Assembly: GCF_001592105.1 (NCBI RefSeq) | Contig: NZ_BCWE01000008.1 | Span: 1-64,000, forward strand | Origin: Desulfolucanica intricata | GTDB lineage: Bacteria; Bacillota; Desulfotomaculia; Desulfotomaculales; Desulfofarciminaceae | Length of the DNA: 64,000 nucleotides | Direction of reading: 5' to 3' | Part shown: piece by piece, positions 35,351 through 46,023 of the stretch | Layout: the number at the start of each line of letters is the position of its first letter | Position numbering within the stretch: position 1 is the stretch's first letter | Notes under the pieces: generated by a model | What the model saw: the letters and a program-made list of their open reading frames with translations, nothing else | Databases searched by the model: none | Told to the model about the DNA's origin: nothing | Translations under genes and position numbers: made by a program

Positions 35351-36385
35351 ATGCGAATAGATGAACGTAAACAGCGGGTGTTATTGGCTATTGTGCAGGA
35401 TTACATTATGACGGCTGAGCCCGTAGGTTCCCGAACCATTGCCCGTAAATATAATTTGGGGGTAAGCCCTGCTACCATACGTAATGAAATGTCTGATTTG
35501 GAGGAGTTGGGCTTTATTGAGCAGCCCCATACTTCTGCAGGAAGGGTCCCTTCCGACTATGGTTACAGATATTATGTTGATTATTTAATGGAATGTGAAA
35601 AGTTAAACCAGGATGAGCAGAATTTTATTGATAAAGAATACGATAAAAAGGTAAAAGATGTAGGGCAGGTAATTCAGCGAACCGGTCAGCTATTATCACA
35701 ATTGACCAATTATGCGGCGCTGGTTCTGGTTCCACGTGTAGGACTGAGTGCTTTTAAATACATTCAACTGGTTTCCATGAACCCTACTCAGGCTATGGTT
35801 ATTGTAGTACTGGATAGCGGGTCGGTACACCATCATATGATTGAGGTTCCGGAGGGGATTACCCAGCATGACCTGGGGCTTATTACAAACGTGCTAAATG
35901 CCAAATTGCAGGGCCTCAATATGAAGAGTATTAAGCTTACTCTGATAAAGGAAATTTATTTTGAGTTATCCGGTTATAAACGAGTTTTAAATCTGGCCAT
36001 GGAGCTCTTAGAGAAAAACCTTACCATGGAAAAAAAGGATAAAATTTACCTTGGTGGGGTATTTAATATTTTAAAACAACCTGAGTTTCACAATATTGAA
36101 AAGGTTAAAACCCTTTTAAGTCTTTTGGAACAGGAACAGTTGTTGTGTGATCTGATGTCTGATATTGATGATGAAGGGGTATCCGTGCGTATCGGCGGCG
36201 AAATAAAAAACGAAGATATTAAAGACTGCAGCATGATAACTTCTGCATATCAACTGGATGGTAAAATTATAGGGCGTCTCGGGGTAATTGGTCCCACCAG
36301 GATGGAATATGCCAAGACAGTCAGTGTGGTAGATTATTTAACTAAAAATCTATCTTTAGCCCTGGAGCGGCTGCTTCGGGGGTAA
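35351..36385 (+). CDS. hrcA: Heat-inducible transcription repressor HrcA
   Basis: HrcA, 344 aa. N-terminal winged helix (DERKQRVLLAIVQDYIMTAEPVGSRTIAR and LGVSPATIRNEMSDLEELGFIEQPHTSAGRVPSD), central GAF-like domain, and a conserved end (GVIGPTRMEYAKTVSVVDYL). It binds the CIRCE element found just upstream, closing an autoregulatory loop. RBS GGGAGGTGG; ATG start. First gene of the operon with the chaperonin, grpE and dnaK/dnaJ. Confidence 0.97.
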   Translation: MRIDERKQRVLLAIVQDYIMTAEPVGSRTIARKYNLGVSPATIRNEMSDLEELGFIEQPHTSAGRVPSDYGYRYYVDYLMECEKLNQDEQNFIDKEYDKKVKDVGQVIQRTGQLLSQLTNYAALVLVPRVGLSAFKYIQLVSMNPTQAMVIVVLDSGSVHHHMIEVPEGITQHDLGLITNVLNAKLQGLNMKSIKLTLIKEIYFELSGYKRVLNLAMELLEKNLTMEKKDKIYLGGVFNILKQPEFHNIEKVKTLLSLLEQEQLLCDLMSDIDDEGVSVRIGGEIKNEDIKDCSMITSAYQLDGKIIGRLGVIGPTRMEYAKTVSVVDYLTKNLSLALERLLRG

Positions 36386-36410
36386 CTAGGTACAAGGGGG
36401 AAAATATTCA

Positions 36411-37988
36411 TTGAGTCTCAAGCAACAAGCCAGCTCGGGTGCTGAAGTGGATGAAAGAATGTCTGCTTTAATAACTAATTCCAATGCAATCCGGGCTATT
36501 GCCTCGGCTGTAGAAGGTACTTTAGGTCCAAAGGGACTTGATACCATGTTGGTCGATAAGTTTGGCGATGTGGTAATTACCAATGACGGGGTAACAATAC
36601 TTACCCTGATGGAGGCCAATCATCCTGCTGCCCGGATGCTGATTAATATTGCCAAAGCCCAGCAGGAAGAAATTGGAGACGGCACTACTACTGCTACAGT
36701 AATGGCAGGAGCACTGGTAGGTACCGGTGTGGAGCAGGTAGCCAGGGGTGTTCCGGTAGCCCGGGTAATAGAAGGCTTGCGTACAGGGGTTAAGCGGGCT
36801 TTGGAAGCGATGCAGGGTCAGATTCGTCCTTTGGAAAGCCTTGATGATCCGGCTGTGCGCATGGTAGCTCTGGTTGCGGGGCGAGAACATGATGACATAG
36901 CTGATTTGGTGGTGGAAGCAGCGAGGTTAATTGGCAATGAAAAGCTGTTGGATTCTTCTTTTAAGCTGTCCGATACCGTGGTTGCTGAAGAAGGTGCCGA
37001 AAACCAGGTTTTTATGGGGGTTATAATTAATAAAGAGCGTATGAACCGGCAAATGCCCGGGGAATTAACATCCGTGAAGGTACTTGTTATCGATGATGCT
37101 TTGGAGCCGGAAGAGATAGAAGATGAGGCGCTGGCCACCGAGGCAGGCTTTAATCGCTACATGGAACTGCAGGCGGAATTTAAAAACAATATACAGAAAA
37201 TAATTGACCTTGGTGTGGGACTGATACTGGTAGACCGGGGTGTAAACGATTTGGCTGAAGAAATGCTTTCTGATGCCGGAATTATGGTGATTCAGCGGGT
37301 TCCCAACCGAGAGCTGCGCAAGGCGGCAGAACATACCGGAGCAAGGCCAATGAAACGTACCGGCCTAAAAAAGGATTCCCGACAGCTGGCTCAATTACTC
37401 GGAGGAGCCGAGCGGGTTTATGAGGATGAAAAATTAGAACAGGTCTGGATTTTTGGCGGTAGCGGTAAGCCTATGGCCACCATTCTGGTCGGGGCGGCCA
37501 CCTCGGAAGTGGTTGGTGAACGGGAGCGTATAGCCAAAGATGCAGCTTCTGCTGTGCAGGCTGCAGCAAAAGGCGGTATAGTACCCGGGGGGGGTTCTTT
37601 AGAGCTGGCAGTAGCCCGGGAAATAGAAAAAATACGCGGGGAAGTTCGGGGTATGGCAGTTTACGGGATAGACTGCGTGGTAGAAGCTCTGAAACGGCCT
37701 ATGGCACAGATAATTGCCAACGCGGGTTTTAACCCGCTGGAGAAAATGGGGGATGTGATTGCCGCACAGTCCGAAAGTTTGAAACTCTCTTTAGCTGTGG
37801 ACTGTGACAGCGGAGAAGTTGTTGATATGTATGAATTGGGAGTTGTAGATCCGGCCCTGGTTAAAATCTATGCCCTGAAGGCAGCCGGAGAAATAGCCGA
37901 AGCAATTTTAAGAATTGATACGATCATTAAAATGCGGGAAGAGAAAAATATTAACGTGAAAGATGTTTCAGATATTACGACGAGGTGA
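36411..37988 (+). CDS. Group III (archaeal-type, TCP-1/thermosome-like) chaperonin
   Basis: A 525-aa chaperonin of the TCP-1/thermosome type, not GroEL. TCP-1 signatures are [15 protein letters not shown] (about 35-49), [13 protein letters not shown] (52-64) and [19 protein letters not shown] (84-102), with [14 protein letters not shown] near 395. It lacks the GGM-repeat tail of GroEL. Group III chaperonins have been described in Firmicutes such as Carboxydothermus hydrogenoformans; they form rings with a built-in lid and do not need GroES. Start TTG 36411 after GGGGGA. It lies 25 bp after hrcA and 4 bp before grpE, and the grpE RBS overlaps its 3' end, so CIRCE/HrcA should control it. Confidence 0.95.
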   Translation: MSLKQQASSGAEVDERMSALITNSNAIRAIASAVEGTLGPKGLDTMLVDKFGDVVITNDGVTILTLMEANHPAARMLINIAKAQQEEIGDGTTTATVMAGALVGTGVEQVARGVPVARVIEGLRTGVKRALEAMQGQIRPLESLDDPAVRMVALVAGREHDDIADLVVEAARLIGNEKLLDSSFKLSDTVVAEEGAENQVFMGVIINKERMNRQMPGELTSVKVLVIDDALEPEEIEDEALATEAGFNRYMELQAEFKNNIQKIIDLGVGLILVDRGVNDLAEEMLSDAGIMVIQRVPNRELRKAAEHTGARPMKRTGLKKDSRQLAQLLGGAERVYEDEKLEQVWIFGGSGKPMATILVGAATSEVVGERERIAKDAASAVQAAAKGGIVPGGGSLELAVAREIEKIRGEVRGMAVYGIDCVVEALKRPMAQIIANAGFNPLEKMGDVIAAQSESLKLSLAVDCDSGEVVDMYELGVVDPALVKIYALKAAGEIAEAILRIDTIIKMREEKNINVKDVSDITTR

Positions 37989-37992
37989 TATA

Positions 37993-38601
37993 GTGGGTGG
38001 CGAACTGGAAAAAGATGTAGAGAAGGTACCTCTGGTAGAGGAAGATGAACAGGTTGAGGAAAAAACTGCAGTAAACTCTGATGAAGAGTTGGAAGTGGAA
38101 GTTCTTTCTCCGGAAGAGGAAAAAGTAGACGACCCGGAAGAACTTAGAAGACTACTTAAGGAGCAAACTGAAAAGGCCGAAGATTATTATGCCAGATTAG
38201 CCCGGCTGCAGGCCGACTTTGAAAATTTCCGGCGCCGTACCCGCCAGGAAAAAGAAGAAACGGTTAGGTACGCCACCGAGCAGTTGATGGTTGATTTGCT
38301 GCCGGTGTTGGATAATTTTGAACGGGCTTTAAATATAGAGACGAAAGAGAATAGTAAAGATTCCTTTATGGAAGGTATGGAGATGATTTACCGGCAATTA
38401 AAAGATACTTTGAGCAAAGGAGGCCTGACAGTTATTCCGGCAGTGGGTGAACAATTTGATCCTAATAAGCATGATGCAGTGATGCAGGAAGAAACTGTTG
38501 AACAGCCTGATAACACTGTAATTGAGGAGCTGCGCCGGGGATATATGTTAAAAGATAAAGTAATCAGACCTGCTATGGTCAAAGTTGCTAAATCAGTTTA
38601 A
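37993..38601 (+). CDS. grpE: Nucleotide exchange factor GrpE
   Basis: GrpE, 202 aa, releases ADP from DnaK. An acidic, poorly conserved N-terminus (rich in Glu/Asp/Val) is followed by a long coiled coil (about 55-110; ARLQADFENFRRRTRQEKEE) and the C-terminal beta domain (GMEMIYRQLKDTLSKGGL, GEQFDPNKHDAVM). GTG 37993 is chosen since GAGGTG lies within the last codons of the chaperonin gene; an upstream in-frame TTG would overlap that gene further. It is cotranscribed with its neighbours. Confidence 0.96.
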   Translation: MGGELEKDVEKVPLVEEDEQVEEKTAVNSDEELEVEVLSPEEEKVDDPEELRRLLKEQTEKAEDYYARLARLQADFENFRRRTRQEKEETVRYATEQLMVDLLPVLDNFERALNIETKENSKDSFMEGMEMIYRQLKDTLSKGGLTVIPAVGEQFDPNKHDAVMQEETVEQPDNTVIEELRRGYMLKDKVIRPAMVKVAKSV

Positions 38602-38696
38602 TTTATCTAAATGTTGTCAACACTTATTAGGGGTTTTAGTAATTATTATAAAATATTCAAATATTAGTTAGACATAGTCAGGGGGTTGAAAATAAA

Positions 38697-40535
38697 ATGG
38701 GCAAAGTAATTGGTATAGATTTGGGTACAACTAACTCTTGTGTTGCCGTCATGGAAGGCGGTGAGGCGGTAGTTATTCCTAATGCGGAAGGAGCCCGTAC
38801 TACACCGTCAGTTGTGGGATTTTCCAAAACAGGTGAACGTCTGGTGGGCCAGGTGGCCAAACGCCAGGCTGTAACAAATCCTGACCGGACAGTAAGTTCG
38901 ATTAAAAGACATATGGGGAGTAATTACAAAGTAACTATTGAGAATAAGGACTATACTCCGCAAGAAATTTCGGCTATGGTTTTACAAAAATTAAAGTCTG
39001 ATGCTGAAGCTTACCTCGGGGAAAAGGTAACTCAGGCTGTAATTACCGTACCGGCGTATTTTACTGATTCACAGCGTCAGGCTACCAAAGATGCCGGTAA
39101 AATTGCGGGGATGGAAGTTTTACGAATTATTAATGAGCCAACTGCCGCTTCCTTAGCCTATGGTCTTGATAAGGAAGAAGACCAGACTATTTTGGTTTAT
39201 GACCTGGGCGGCGGAACTTTTGATGTTTCTATTCTTGAACTTGGTGACGGTGTGTTTGAGGTTAAGGCCACCAGTGGTAACAACCGCCTTGGTGGTGATG
39301 ATTTTGATCAGAGGATTATTGATTACCTGGCCGATGAGTTTAAAAAGCAAAACGGAATAGATTTGCGTAAGGACAAAATGGCTCTGCAGCGTTTAAACGA
39401 AGCAGCTGAAAAAGCCAAGATTGAACTTTCAGGAGTAATGTCCACAAACGTTAATCTGCCTTTTATTACAGCAGGTCCCGAAGGGCCGATGCACCTGGAC
39501 ATTAACCTTTCCCGGGCGAAATTTGATGAATTAACCGCTGACTTGGTGGAAAAAACCATGGGGCCGACCCGACAGGCTATGGCTGATGCCGGATTAGAGC
39601 CTAAGGACATTAATAAAGTGCTTCTGGTCGGAGGCTCCACGAGGATTCCAGCTGTACAGGAAGCTATTCGTAAATATTTGGGCAAAGAGCCGCATAAGGG
39701 GATTAACCCCGACGAGTGCGTTGCTATTGGTGCAGCTATTCAGGCGGGTGTACTGGCCGGGGAAGTTAAAGACGTACTGCTTTTGGATGTAACTCCTCTG
39801 TCCCTGGGCATAGAAACACTGGGCGGGGTGTTTACCAGATTAATCGAACGCAATACCACTATTCCAACTTCTAAGAGCCAGATTTTTTCTACAGCTGCAG
39901 ACAATCAAACCACTGTAGATATTCACGTGCTGCAGGGTGAGCGATCTATGGCTGCAGATAATAAAACTCTGGGACGCTTTCAATTAACAGGTATTCCCCC
40001 GGCACCTAGGGGCGTGCCGCAAATTGAAGTAAAATTCGATATTGACGTAAACGGTATTGTCAGCGTCTCAGCTAAGGATAAAGGAACCGGCAAAGAGCAG
40101 AGCATTACCATAACTTCTTCCAGTGGACTTTCTGATGAGGAAATTAACAGAATGGTAAATGATGCTGAAAAATATGCTGAAGAAGACAGGAAATTAAAAG
40201 AAAAAATAGAAATTAGAAACCAGGCAGACAGTATGGTTTACCAGGCGGAGAAAACTCTCAAAGATTATAAAGACAAAGCAGACCCGTCTAAAGTGGAAGA
40301 GGTTCAAAAGAAAGCAGATGAACTAAAAGAAATTCTAAAGAATGAGCAAGCTGATCCGGAAACCATTAAGGCCAAAATGGAAGAACTGACTAAACCCCTT
40401 TATGAATTGACTGCTGCTATGTATCAACAGGAAGCCGGGCAGCAGCAGGGAGGCTGTCAGGGGAGTAACTGCGGTGGACAGGAAAAAACGGTTGACGCTG
40501 AGTATGAAGTAAAGGATAATGAGGATAAGAAGTAA
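38697..40535 (+). CDS. dnaK: Chaperone DnaK (Hsp70)
   Basis: 612 aa. ATPase domain has [33 protein letters not shown] and [17 protein letters not shown]; then the substrate-binding domain ([18 protein letters not shown]) and a helical lid with a Gln/Gly-rich tail. All signatures are intact. The 95-bp gap from grpE contains no evident operator or strong terminator. Confidence 0.99.
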   Translation: MGKVIGIDLGTTNSCVAVMEGGEAVVIPNAEGARTTPSVVGFSKTGERLVGQVAKRQAVTNPDRTVSSIKRHMGSNYKVTIENKDYTPQEISAMVLQKLKSDAEAYLGEKVTQAVITVPAYFTDSQRQATKDAGKIAGMEVLRIINEPTAASLAYGLDKEEDQTILVYDLGGGTFDVSILELGDGVFEVKATSGNNRLGGDDFDQRIIDYLADEFKKQNGIDLRKDKMALQRLNEAAEKAKIELSGVMSTNVNLPFITAGPEGPMHLDINLSRAKFDELTADLVEKTMGPTRQAMADAGLEPKDINKVLLVGGSTRIPAVQEAIRKYLGKEPHKGINPDECVAIGAAIQAGVLAGEVKDVLLLDVTPLSLGIETLGGVFTRLIERNTTIPTSKSQIFSTAADNQTTVDIHVLQGERSMAADNKTLGRFQLTGIPPAPRGVPQIEVKFDIDVNGIVSVSAKDKGTGKEQSITITSSSGLSDEEINRMVNDAEKYAEEDRKLKEKIEIRNQADSMVYQAEKTLKDYKDKADPSKVEEVQKKADELKEILKNEQADPETIKAKMEELTKPLYELTAAMYQQEAGQQQGGCQGSNCGGQEKTVDAEYEVKDNEDKK

Positions 40536-40658
40536 GATGCAGCAGGGGAACTTTGGTTTCCCCTGTAACTTTGTTTTAAACTAAATTTAACACTATTTGC
40601 AATATAATAATATAATAATAACAGAGCATTTTTGTATTAACATCAAGGTGGTGGACTA

Positions 40659-41789
40659 ATGGCGAAGCGAGATTATTACGAGGCACTGGGAGTATCCCGC
40701 AATGCTTCGGCGGATGAAATAAAAAAAGCATACCGTAAATTGGCCCGTAAGTACCACCCCGATGCCAACCCCGGAGATAAAGAAGCCGAGGCCAAGTTTA
40801 AGGAAATCGCTGAGGCTTATGCAGTCTTACAAGATCCGGATAAAAAAGCTGCCTATGATCGCTATGGCCATGCTGCCTTCGACCAGCAGCAGGGTTTTGG
40901 CGGCGGTGGTTTTGATTTCGGGGGTTTTGGAGATATGGGTGGCCTGGGAGATATCTTTGATATGTTTTTCGGTGGAGGGGGGCGTACCCGGCGCGGCCCG
41001 GAGAAAGGTTCCGATTTACGTATGGAGATGGAGATCTCTTTTGAAGAGGCTGCTTTTGGAGTGGAAAGAGACATTAAAATTCCCCGGACTGAAAGCTGTA
41101 CCACCTGTGGAGGCAGCGGGGCAGCACCCGGTACAAAACCCAAAACCTGCGGCACTTGCGGCGGCACCGGACAGGTGCAGTTTGCACAAAATACACCCTT
41201 TGGCCGCATAGTGCAATCGCGTACCTGTGATAAATGTCGCGGTGCAGGAAAAATCATTGACAAACCCTGTCAAACATGTCATGGTTCAGGCCAGGTACGC
41301 CGGAGCAGGAGTATCCATGTAAAAATCCCTGCCGGGGTAGACAATGGTTCTCGCCTGCGTTTGGCCGGTGAAGGTGAAGGAGGGGTGCGGGGCGGTCCGC
41401 CCGGTGACTTATATGTATATCTTCGGGTACGCCCACACAAGCTTTTCAGAAGGGACGGCAATGATGTAATTTGTGAGATTCCCATTACCTTTACTCAGGC
41501 TGCCCTTGGTGATGAGTTTTACGTCGATACACTGGACGGAAAAGAAAAAATTAAGGTTCCCGAAGGGACTCAGACAGGGACTGTCTTTCGCCTTAGGGGA
41601 AAAGGTATTCCTAATCTAAACGGCTATGGACGGGGCGATCAGCATGTCAGGGTAAAGGTTGTTACACCTACTAAGCTGACTGAAAAACAAAAGGATTTGC
41701 TGCGTGAGTTTTCCCTTTTAGGGGGGAAAAATGTGTACGGTACCGAAAAAGGTTTTTTTGAAAAAATGAAAGATGCATTTATGGGGTAA
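40659..41789 (+). CDS. dnaJ: Chaperone DnaJ (Hsp40)
   Basis: Type I DnaJ, 376 aa, activates DnaK ATPase. J domain with the HPD triad in [11 protein letters not shown] (about 30-40), Gly/Phe-rich linker (about 75-115), four zinc repeats [24 protein letters not shown] and CQTCHGSG (about 148-213), then the substrate-binding C-terminal region. RBS is AGGTGGTGG. A short hairpin (AGGGGAA/TTTCCCCT) between dnaK and dnaJ may tune the ratio. Confidence 0.98.
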   Translation: MAKRDYYEALGVSRNASADEIKKAYRKLARKYHPDANPGDKEAEAKFKEIAEAYAVLQDPDKKAAYDRYGHAAFDQQQGFGGGGFDFGGFGDMGGLGDIFDMFFGGGGRTRRGPEKGSDLRMEMEISFEEAAFGVERDIKIPRTESCTTCGGSGAAPGTKPKTCGTCGGTGQVQFAQNTPFGRIVQSRTCDKCRGAGKIIDKPCQTCHGSGQVRRSRSIHVKIPAGVDNGSRLRLAGEGEGGVRGGPPGDLYVYLRVRPHKLFRRDGNDVICEIPITFTQAALGDEFYVDTLDGKEKIKVPEGTQTGTVFRLRGKGIPNLNGYGRGDQHVRVKVVTPTKLTEKQKDLLREFSLLGGKNVYGTEKGFFEKMKDAFMG

Positions 41790-41819
41790 AATACTGTACA
41801 GGAAGGGGCCCGTTATATA

Positions 41820-42746
41820 TTGAAATGGATGGAAGTGGCTGTAAGGGTACTGCCGGAAGGTTTAGAGCCTATAGCAAGTATTTTTGAAGATTTAGGTACG
41901 GGTGGGGTTTTAATTGAAGACCCCACCCTTATTGCCAGGTATAAGGATGAACCGGGAGATACTCAAGTTGTCTCGGCGCTAATTTCCGGGCAGGGTGATT
42001 TACCTGTAGTGAAGGGCTATTTGCCGGTGGACGAGCGTTTGCCTGAGCGGCTGGATAATTTAAAGCTGTTATTGGATAACTTGTTTCTGGAGCAAAGGCC
42101 GGAAATAAGTACCAGTGAGTTGCCGGAAACAAATTGGGCTACTGCCTGGCAGGCCTACTATAAACCTGTGGCTGTGGGCGAAAAATTAGTAGTCAAACCT
42201 AGTTGGGAAGATTACTGTTCTGAGGACGGACGGGTTGTTATTGAGCTTGATCCCGGTATGGCCTTCGGCAGTGGTACACATGCTACCACCACCCTCTGTA
42301 TGCAGCTTTTAGAAAGGCATCTTAAGGGTGGAGAAGTTGTTATTGATGTCGGTACAGGTTCAGGAATATTAGCCGCAGCAGCGGCAAAGCTGGGAGCCTC
42401 AAAGGTAATGGCTGTGGATAATGACCCGGTTGCCGTCCGGGTGGCACGGGAGAATATGGTATTAAATAATATTCAAGAGGTTGTAAAGGTATTCGAGGGT
42501 AACCTGCTGCAGGTTGTTACCGGCCTGGCCGACTTGATAGTAGCAAATATTATTGCTGATGTAATTATTAACTTAACCAAAGATGTTCCCCGCGTTCTGG
42601 TACCCGGCGGAAAGTTTATTGCTTCCGGAATAATTAAAGACCGGGAAAAGGATGTCCAAAGGGCCCTTAAAGAAACTGGATTTACCGTCCTGGAAGTAAA
42701 GCGGGAGGGTGAATGGGCAGCAATAGTAAGTATTTTAGGAGAGTAA
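41820..42746 (+). CDS. prmA: Ribosomal protein L11 methyltransferase
   Basis: PrmA, 308 aa, SAM-dependent methylation of L11. N-terminal substrate-recognition domain, then AFGSGTHATTTLCM and the SAM-binding VIDVGTGSGILAAAAAKLGA motif, followed by DLIVANIIADVI. TTG 41820 is the only start giving the usual N-terminus. It follows dnaJ as in Bacillus. The stop overlaps the region of the rsmE start. Confidence 0.96.
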   Translation: MKWMEVAVRVLPEGLEPIASIFEDLGTGGVLIEDPTLIARYKDEPGDTQVVSALISGQGDLPVVKGYLPVDERLPERLDNLKLLLDNLFLEQRPEISTSELPETNWATAWQAYYKPVAVGEKLVVKPSWEDYCSEDGRVVIELDPGMAFGSGTHATTTLCMQLLERHLKGGEVVIDVGTGSGILAAAAAKLGASKVMAVDNDPVAVRVARENMVLNNIQEVVKVFEGNLLQVVTGLADLIVANIIADVIINLTKDVPRVLVPGGKFIASGIIKDREKDVQRALKETGFTVLEVKREGEWAAIVSILGE

Positions 42747-42751
42747 TGATT

Positions 42752-43498
42752 ATGGCCAGAGTTTTTGTAGCGTCCACCCAAATAAAGGGTGGGCAGGCTT
42801 TTATTTGTGGAGAAGAAATGCATCACATCAACCGTGTCCTGCGGCTGGGTGAAGGTGATGAGCTAACAGTTCTGGATGGGCTTGGCGGTGTGTTTGAAGC
42901 ACGGATTACGGGGAAAAATAAAGATACTGTTTTTTGTGAGATAATAGATCAAGGTGGTCCTGATAATGAGCCACCGTTAAAAGTAACTCTTGTACAGGGA
43001 TTGCCTAAAGCTGATAAAATGGATTTAATTGTCCAGAAGGGAACGGAGCTTGGCTTGTCGAGAGTTATTCCTTTAAAATGTGAGCGCAGTGTTGTACGTC
43101 TGGATGAAAAGAAGGCTGCACAGCGTCAGGAACGCTGGCAGCGAATTGCACTGGAGGCGGCTAAGCAGTCCCGTCGGGCCAAATACCCGGTAATAGAGTC
43201 AGTTTCAAATTGGGAAGAGGTTTTAACAGCTCTGCCTGAAGATGCATTGGCTCTGATTCCCTGGGAAGAGGAATATAATACAGGAATTAAGAGTTTGGGT
43301 AACAACGGTACATTATTCGGAGAGATATATGTTTTTATCGGTCCCGAGGGTGGTTTTACTGAAACCGAAGTTTCCCGGGCTCAAGAATTCGGTGTAATTC
43401 CTGTCTCTTTGGGGCCGCGGATTCTGCGTACTGAGACAGCCGGCCTAGCTGTGCTTACTATGCTGATGTACGAATACGGTGACCTGGGAGGGACATAA
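42752..43498 (+). CDS. rsmE: 16S rRNA m3U1498 methyltransferase
   Basis: RsmE, 248 aa, a SPOUT-class (knotted) methyltransferase for 16S rRNA U1498. N-terminal PUA-like domain (HHINRVLRLGEGDELTVLDG), then KADKMDLIVQKGTELGLSRVIP and the knot region IYVFIGPEGGFTETEV...LGPRILRTETAGLAVL. ATG 42752 is eight bases after AGGAGAG; the ATG at 42746 is too close to it. It nearly abuts prmA. Confidence 0.96.
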   Translation: MARVFVASTQIKGGQAFICGEEMHHINRVLRLGEGDELTVLDGLGGVFEARITGKNKDTVFCEIIDQGGPDNEPPLKVTLVQGLPKADKMDLIVQKGTELGLSRVIPLKCERSVVRLDEKKAAQRQERWQRIALEAAKQSRRAKYPVIESVSNWEEVLTALPEDALALIPWEEEYNTGIKSLGNNGTLFGEIYVFIGPEGGFTETEVSRAQEFGVIPVSLGPRILRTETAGLAVLTMLMYEYGDLGGT

Positions 43499-43499
43499 T

Positions 43500-44807
43500 G
43501 TGGAAAGGACAGTGGCAGTACATACTCTGGGTTGTAAGGTTAATCAATATGAGTCCGCGGCTTTGGTCAGAATTTTTAAAGAGCAGGGCTATCGGGAGGT
43601 TGAATTCAGTGAGCCTGCGGATGTTTATATTATTAACACCTGCACTGTAACTCACCTGGGGGACCGCAAATCAAGACAGCTAATCAGGCGGGCTGCTAAA
43701 ACCAACCCGGAAGGTGTAATCGTGGTTACTGGCTGTTATGCCCAAACCTCACCGGGAGAAGTTCTGGCCCTGCCGGAGGTAGATCTGGTGGTAGGAACCG
43801 GAGACCGGGCCAGAATCGTTGACCTGGTAGAGAAAGTAGACAAGGAAAAAGAGGCCATTAATGCTGTTTTGGATATTGAAAAGGTCAAAGTATTCGAAGA
43901 GCTCCCGGCCCCGGAAGGACAGGGACGTGTACGGGCTTTTTTAAAAATTCAGGAGGGGTGCCGTAATTTCTGTGCTTACTGTATAATTCCCTACGCCCGC
44001 GGCCCGCTGCGCAGCAGGCCCCCGGAAAATGTGCTGGCTGAGGCACGAAATTTGATATCCAAAGGTTTTAAAGAAATCATCTTAACCGGTATTCACACCG
44101 GAGCCTACGGGGTTGATTTAAAAGACAGTATCGATCTTACCGGCATAATTAAGAGACTTGTACAGCTGCCGGGCCTGGAAAGATTACGATTAAGTTCGGT
44201 TGAACCTAAAGATATAAATGCTGACCTAATAAATTTGATGGTAAAGTCATCGGTATTTTGTAATCATTTACATATTCCTTTACAGAGCGGCTCTGACCGG
44301 ATTCTAAAGCTGATGAGGCGGCGGTATACTACTGATGAGTATGCTGCACTGCTTAAAAGCTTAAGAAAAGAAATACCCGGTTTGGCGGTTACTACCGATG
44401 TAATGGTGGGGTTTCCCGGGGAGACAGAAGAAGACTTTATTGACGGTTATAACTTTATTAAGGAAATGTCTTTTTCCGGATTGCATGTATTTAAGTATTC
44501 CCCACGCAAGGGAACTCCCGCTGCCGATTTTCCCGATCAGGTAGAGCCCCAAATTAAGGATGACCGCAGCCACCGGCTAATTGAACTGGGTGAGCATATG
44601 GCTCTTAATTATTCCAAAAAATTTATCGGACAAACCATGACAGTTCTGGTTGAGCAAGGTTTTCCCGAACGGGAAGGTTATTACGAAGGTTTGACCGATA
44701 ATTATTTGCGAGTCGTTTTTCCTGGAGAGGAAAATTTACGGGGCTCTATAATTACAATTAAAATTGAAAAACCAGGTATACAATACTTAGAGGGGAGAAT
44801 AATTTAG
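43500..44807 (+). CDS. mtaB: tRNA t6A37 methylthiotransferase MtaB
   Basis: MtaB (YqeV), 435 aa, converts t6A37 to ms2t6A37 in tRNA. MTTase N-terminal domain with three cysteines (HTLGCKVNQYE, NTCTVT, VTGCYAQ), radical SAM motif GCRNFCAYCIIPYARG, and a C-terminal TRAM domain. Start GTG 43500, five bases after GGGAGGG and right behind the rsmE stop. Gene order matches Bacillus. Confidence 0.96.
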   Translation: MERTVAVHTLGCKVNQYESAALVRIFKEQGYREVEFSEPADVYIINTCTVTHLGDRKSRQLIRRAAKTNPEGVIVVTGCYAQTSPGEVLALPEVDLVVGTGDRARIVDLVEKVDKEKEAINAVLDIEKVKVFEELPAPEGQGRVRAFLKIQEGCRNFCAYCIIPYARGPLRSRPPENVLAEARNLISKGFKEIILTGIHTGAYGVDLKDSIDLTGIIKRLVQLPGLERLRLSSVEPKDINADLINLMVKSSVFCNHLHIPLQSGSDRILKLMRRRYTTDEYAALLKSLRKEIPGLAVTTDVMVGFPGETEEDFIDGYNFIKEMSFSGLHVFKYSPRKGTPAADFPDQVEPQIKDDRSHRLIELGEHMALNYSKKFIGQTMTVLVEQGFPEREGYYEGLTDNYLRVVFPGEENLRGSIITIKIEKPGIQYLEGRII

Positions 44808-44901
44808 TAAAAAGGAAGGATTTAAGCGTTTATTGTTGAATATAGAGAATTGTGCAAATTGCCTGTAAGGGGAAAATTTGTTTTGGGGGGAGGTGGAAAG
44901 T

Positions 44902-45246
44902 GTGCAGGACTGTATCTTTTGTAAGATTGTTAATAAGGAGATTCCGGCAGAGGTAGTATATGAGGATAACGATATTATGGCCTTTGTGGACGTGAAGCCG
45001 GTAGCTCCGATCCACCTCTTATTCATTCCCAAGAAACATATTCCTACTGTAATGGATCTAGAAGAAGAGGATGCTGCATTAATCGGAAAGATTCATTTGG
45101 TTGCCGCCAAGGTAGCTAAAGATTATAATCTTGAAGACAGGGGTTATCGTCTGGTTACTAACTGTAAACGTGATGCAGGTCAGTTGGTTTTCCATGTTCA
45201 CTACCATTTTTTTGCCGGGAGACCTTTTCAATGGCCTCCGGGATAG
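44902..45246 (+). CDS. HIT-family nucleotide-binding protein
   Basis: About 114 aa, HINT/Hit-like purine nucleotide hydrolase or transferase. N-terminal CIFCKIVNKEIP with zinc cysteines, EDNDIMAFVDVKPVAPIHLLFIPKKHI, and the histidine triad QLVFHVHYHFFAGRPF near the C-terminus. GTG 44902 is about seven bases after GGGAGGTGG; a longer in-frame TTG (44878) overlaps the RBS. Substrates are unknown; family members hydrolyse AMP-lysine-type adducts. Confidence 0.93.
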   Translation: MQDCIFCKIVNKEIPAEVVYEDNDIMAFVDVKPVAPIHLLFIPKKHIPTVMDLEEEDAALIGKIHLVAAKVAKDYNLEDRGYRLVTNCKRDAGQLVFHVHYHFFAGRPFQWPPG

Positions 45247-45353
45247 TTGACTGATTCCTCCGGCTGTTGTATAATTTCTATTGTCTGTAAGGAATAAAGT
45301 TAAAGTTGGCTGTTTTTCTTTGTTATGGTTTTAGCGGAGGGAGGGAAAGGTAG

Positions 45354-45551
45354 TTGGCAGAAATTAAAGTTGGTAAAAACGAAACACTGGATAGTGCCCT
45401 CCGGCGCTTTAAAAGAACCTGTCAAAAGGCAGGAGTGTTGGCTGAGGCAAGAAAGCACGAGCATTATGAGAAGCCCAGTGTAAGACGTAAGAAGAAATCC
45501 GAAGCAGCCAGAAAGCAGGCTGCCAGAGCTAGAAAACGTAAATTTAACTAA
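45354..45551 (+). CDS. rpsU: 30S ribosomal protein S21
   Basis: bS21, 65 aa. [53 protein letters not shown] is the canonical sequence, ending in a basic tail. Start TTG 45354, preceded by GGAGGGAGGG. Position after the HIT gene and mtaB is typical. Confidence 0.97.
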   Translation: MAEIKVGKNETLDSALRRFKRTCQKAGVLAEARKHEHYEKPSVRRKKKSEAARKQAARARKRKFN

Positions 45552-45588
45552 ATAAGGAAGTTAAGTTATAATAAAATAGCAAAAAACC

Positions 45589-45623
45589 AAAGTGCCTGGT
45601 GCTTTATATGCCAGGCACTTTTA
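45589..45623 (+). terminator. Terminator after rpsU
   Basis: AAAGTGCCTGG and CCAGGCACTTT form a perfect 11-bp stem, then TAAG. It probably ends the long heat-shock to rpsU transcript. Confidence 0.88.
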
Positions 45624-45639
45624 AGTTTTAACGAAGTTA

Positions 45640-46020
45640 CCGGGAATTGACTTTACTGTTGTTTTTATCAATGAGGACTGGCAAGTTGTAGATATTGGTG
45701 GGCATTAAAGTAAAATTATTTACGAAAAATCTAAAGAGGTACAAATTAACCCAAACATAAATCAGATTTTAAGGTGTGCGGGATAAACATATGTAATTAT
45801 AAATAAAAATGGAAAAGAAATTGATTACGCACCTTATTTTAATGAACTATATACTGGCTTAGAAAAGGAAACTATTACATTATCAGACGTACTTAAAAAA
45901 ACGTTCATTTATACAGTTGGTTGTAGAGATTACCAAACAATTCGTATCTGGGACAAGTTAAACCTTCTAAATCCTCAAAACTATCCCGAGATCCAAATCT
46001 GCAAGGGGATCAGTTTGTGA
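45640..46020 (+). pseudogene. Degraded unidentified coding remnant
   Basis: Three stop-interrupted segments read as protein-like: FTVVFINEDWQVVDIGG, then IIYEKSKEVQINPNINQIL, then NGKEIDYAPYFNELYTGLEKETITLSDVLKKTF...IRIWDKLNLL. No start codon or RBS supports translation, and frames are broken by TAA. I do not recognise the protein. The composition is more AT-rich than the flanking genes. Confidence 0.45.
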
Positions 46021-46023
46021 TAC

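Noticed and set aside
36411-37988. Reading the chaperonin as GroEL
   Set aside because: The motifs NDGVTIL and GPKGLD within the TCP-1 pattern, absence of a GGM tail and no neighbouring groES favour group III.
40762-41282. Long ORFs overlapping dnaJ on both strands
   Set aside because: Shadows in the Gly/Cys-rich dnaJ coding region; the J domain and zinc motifs are in the main frame.
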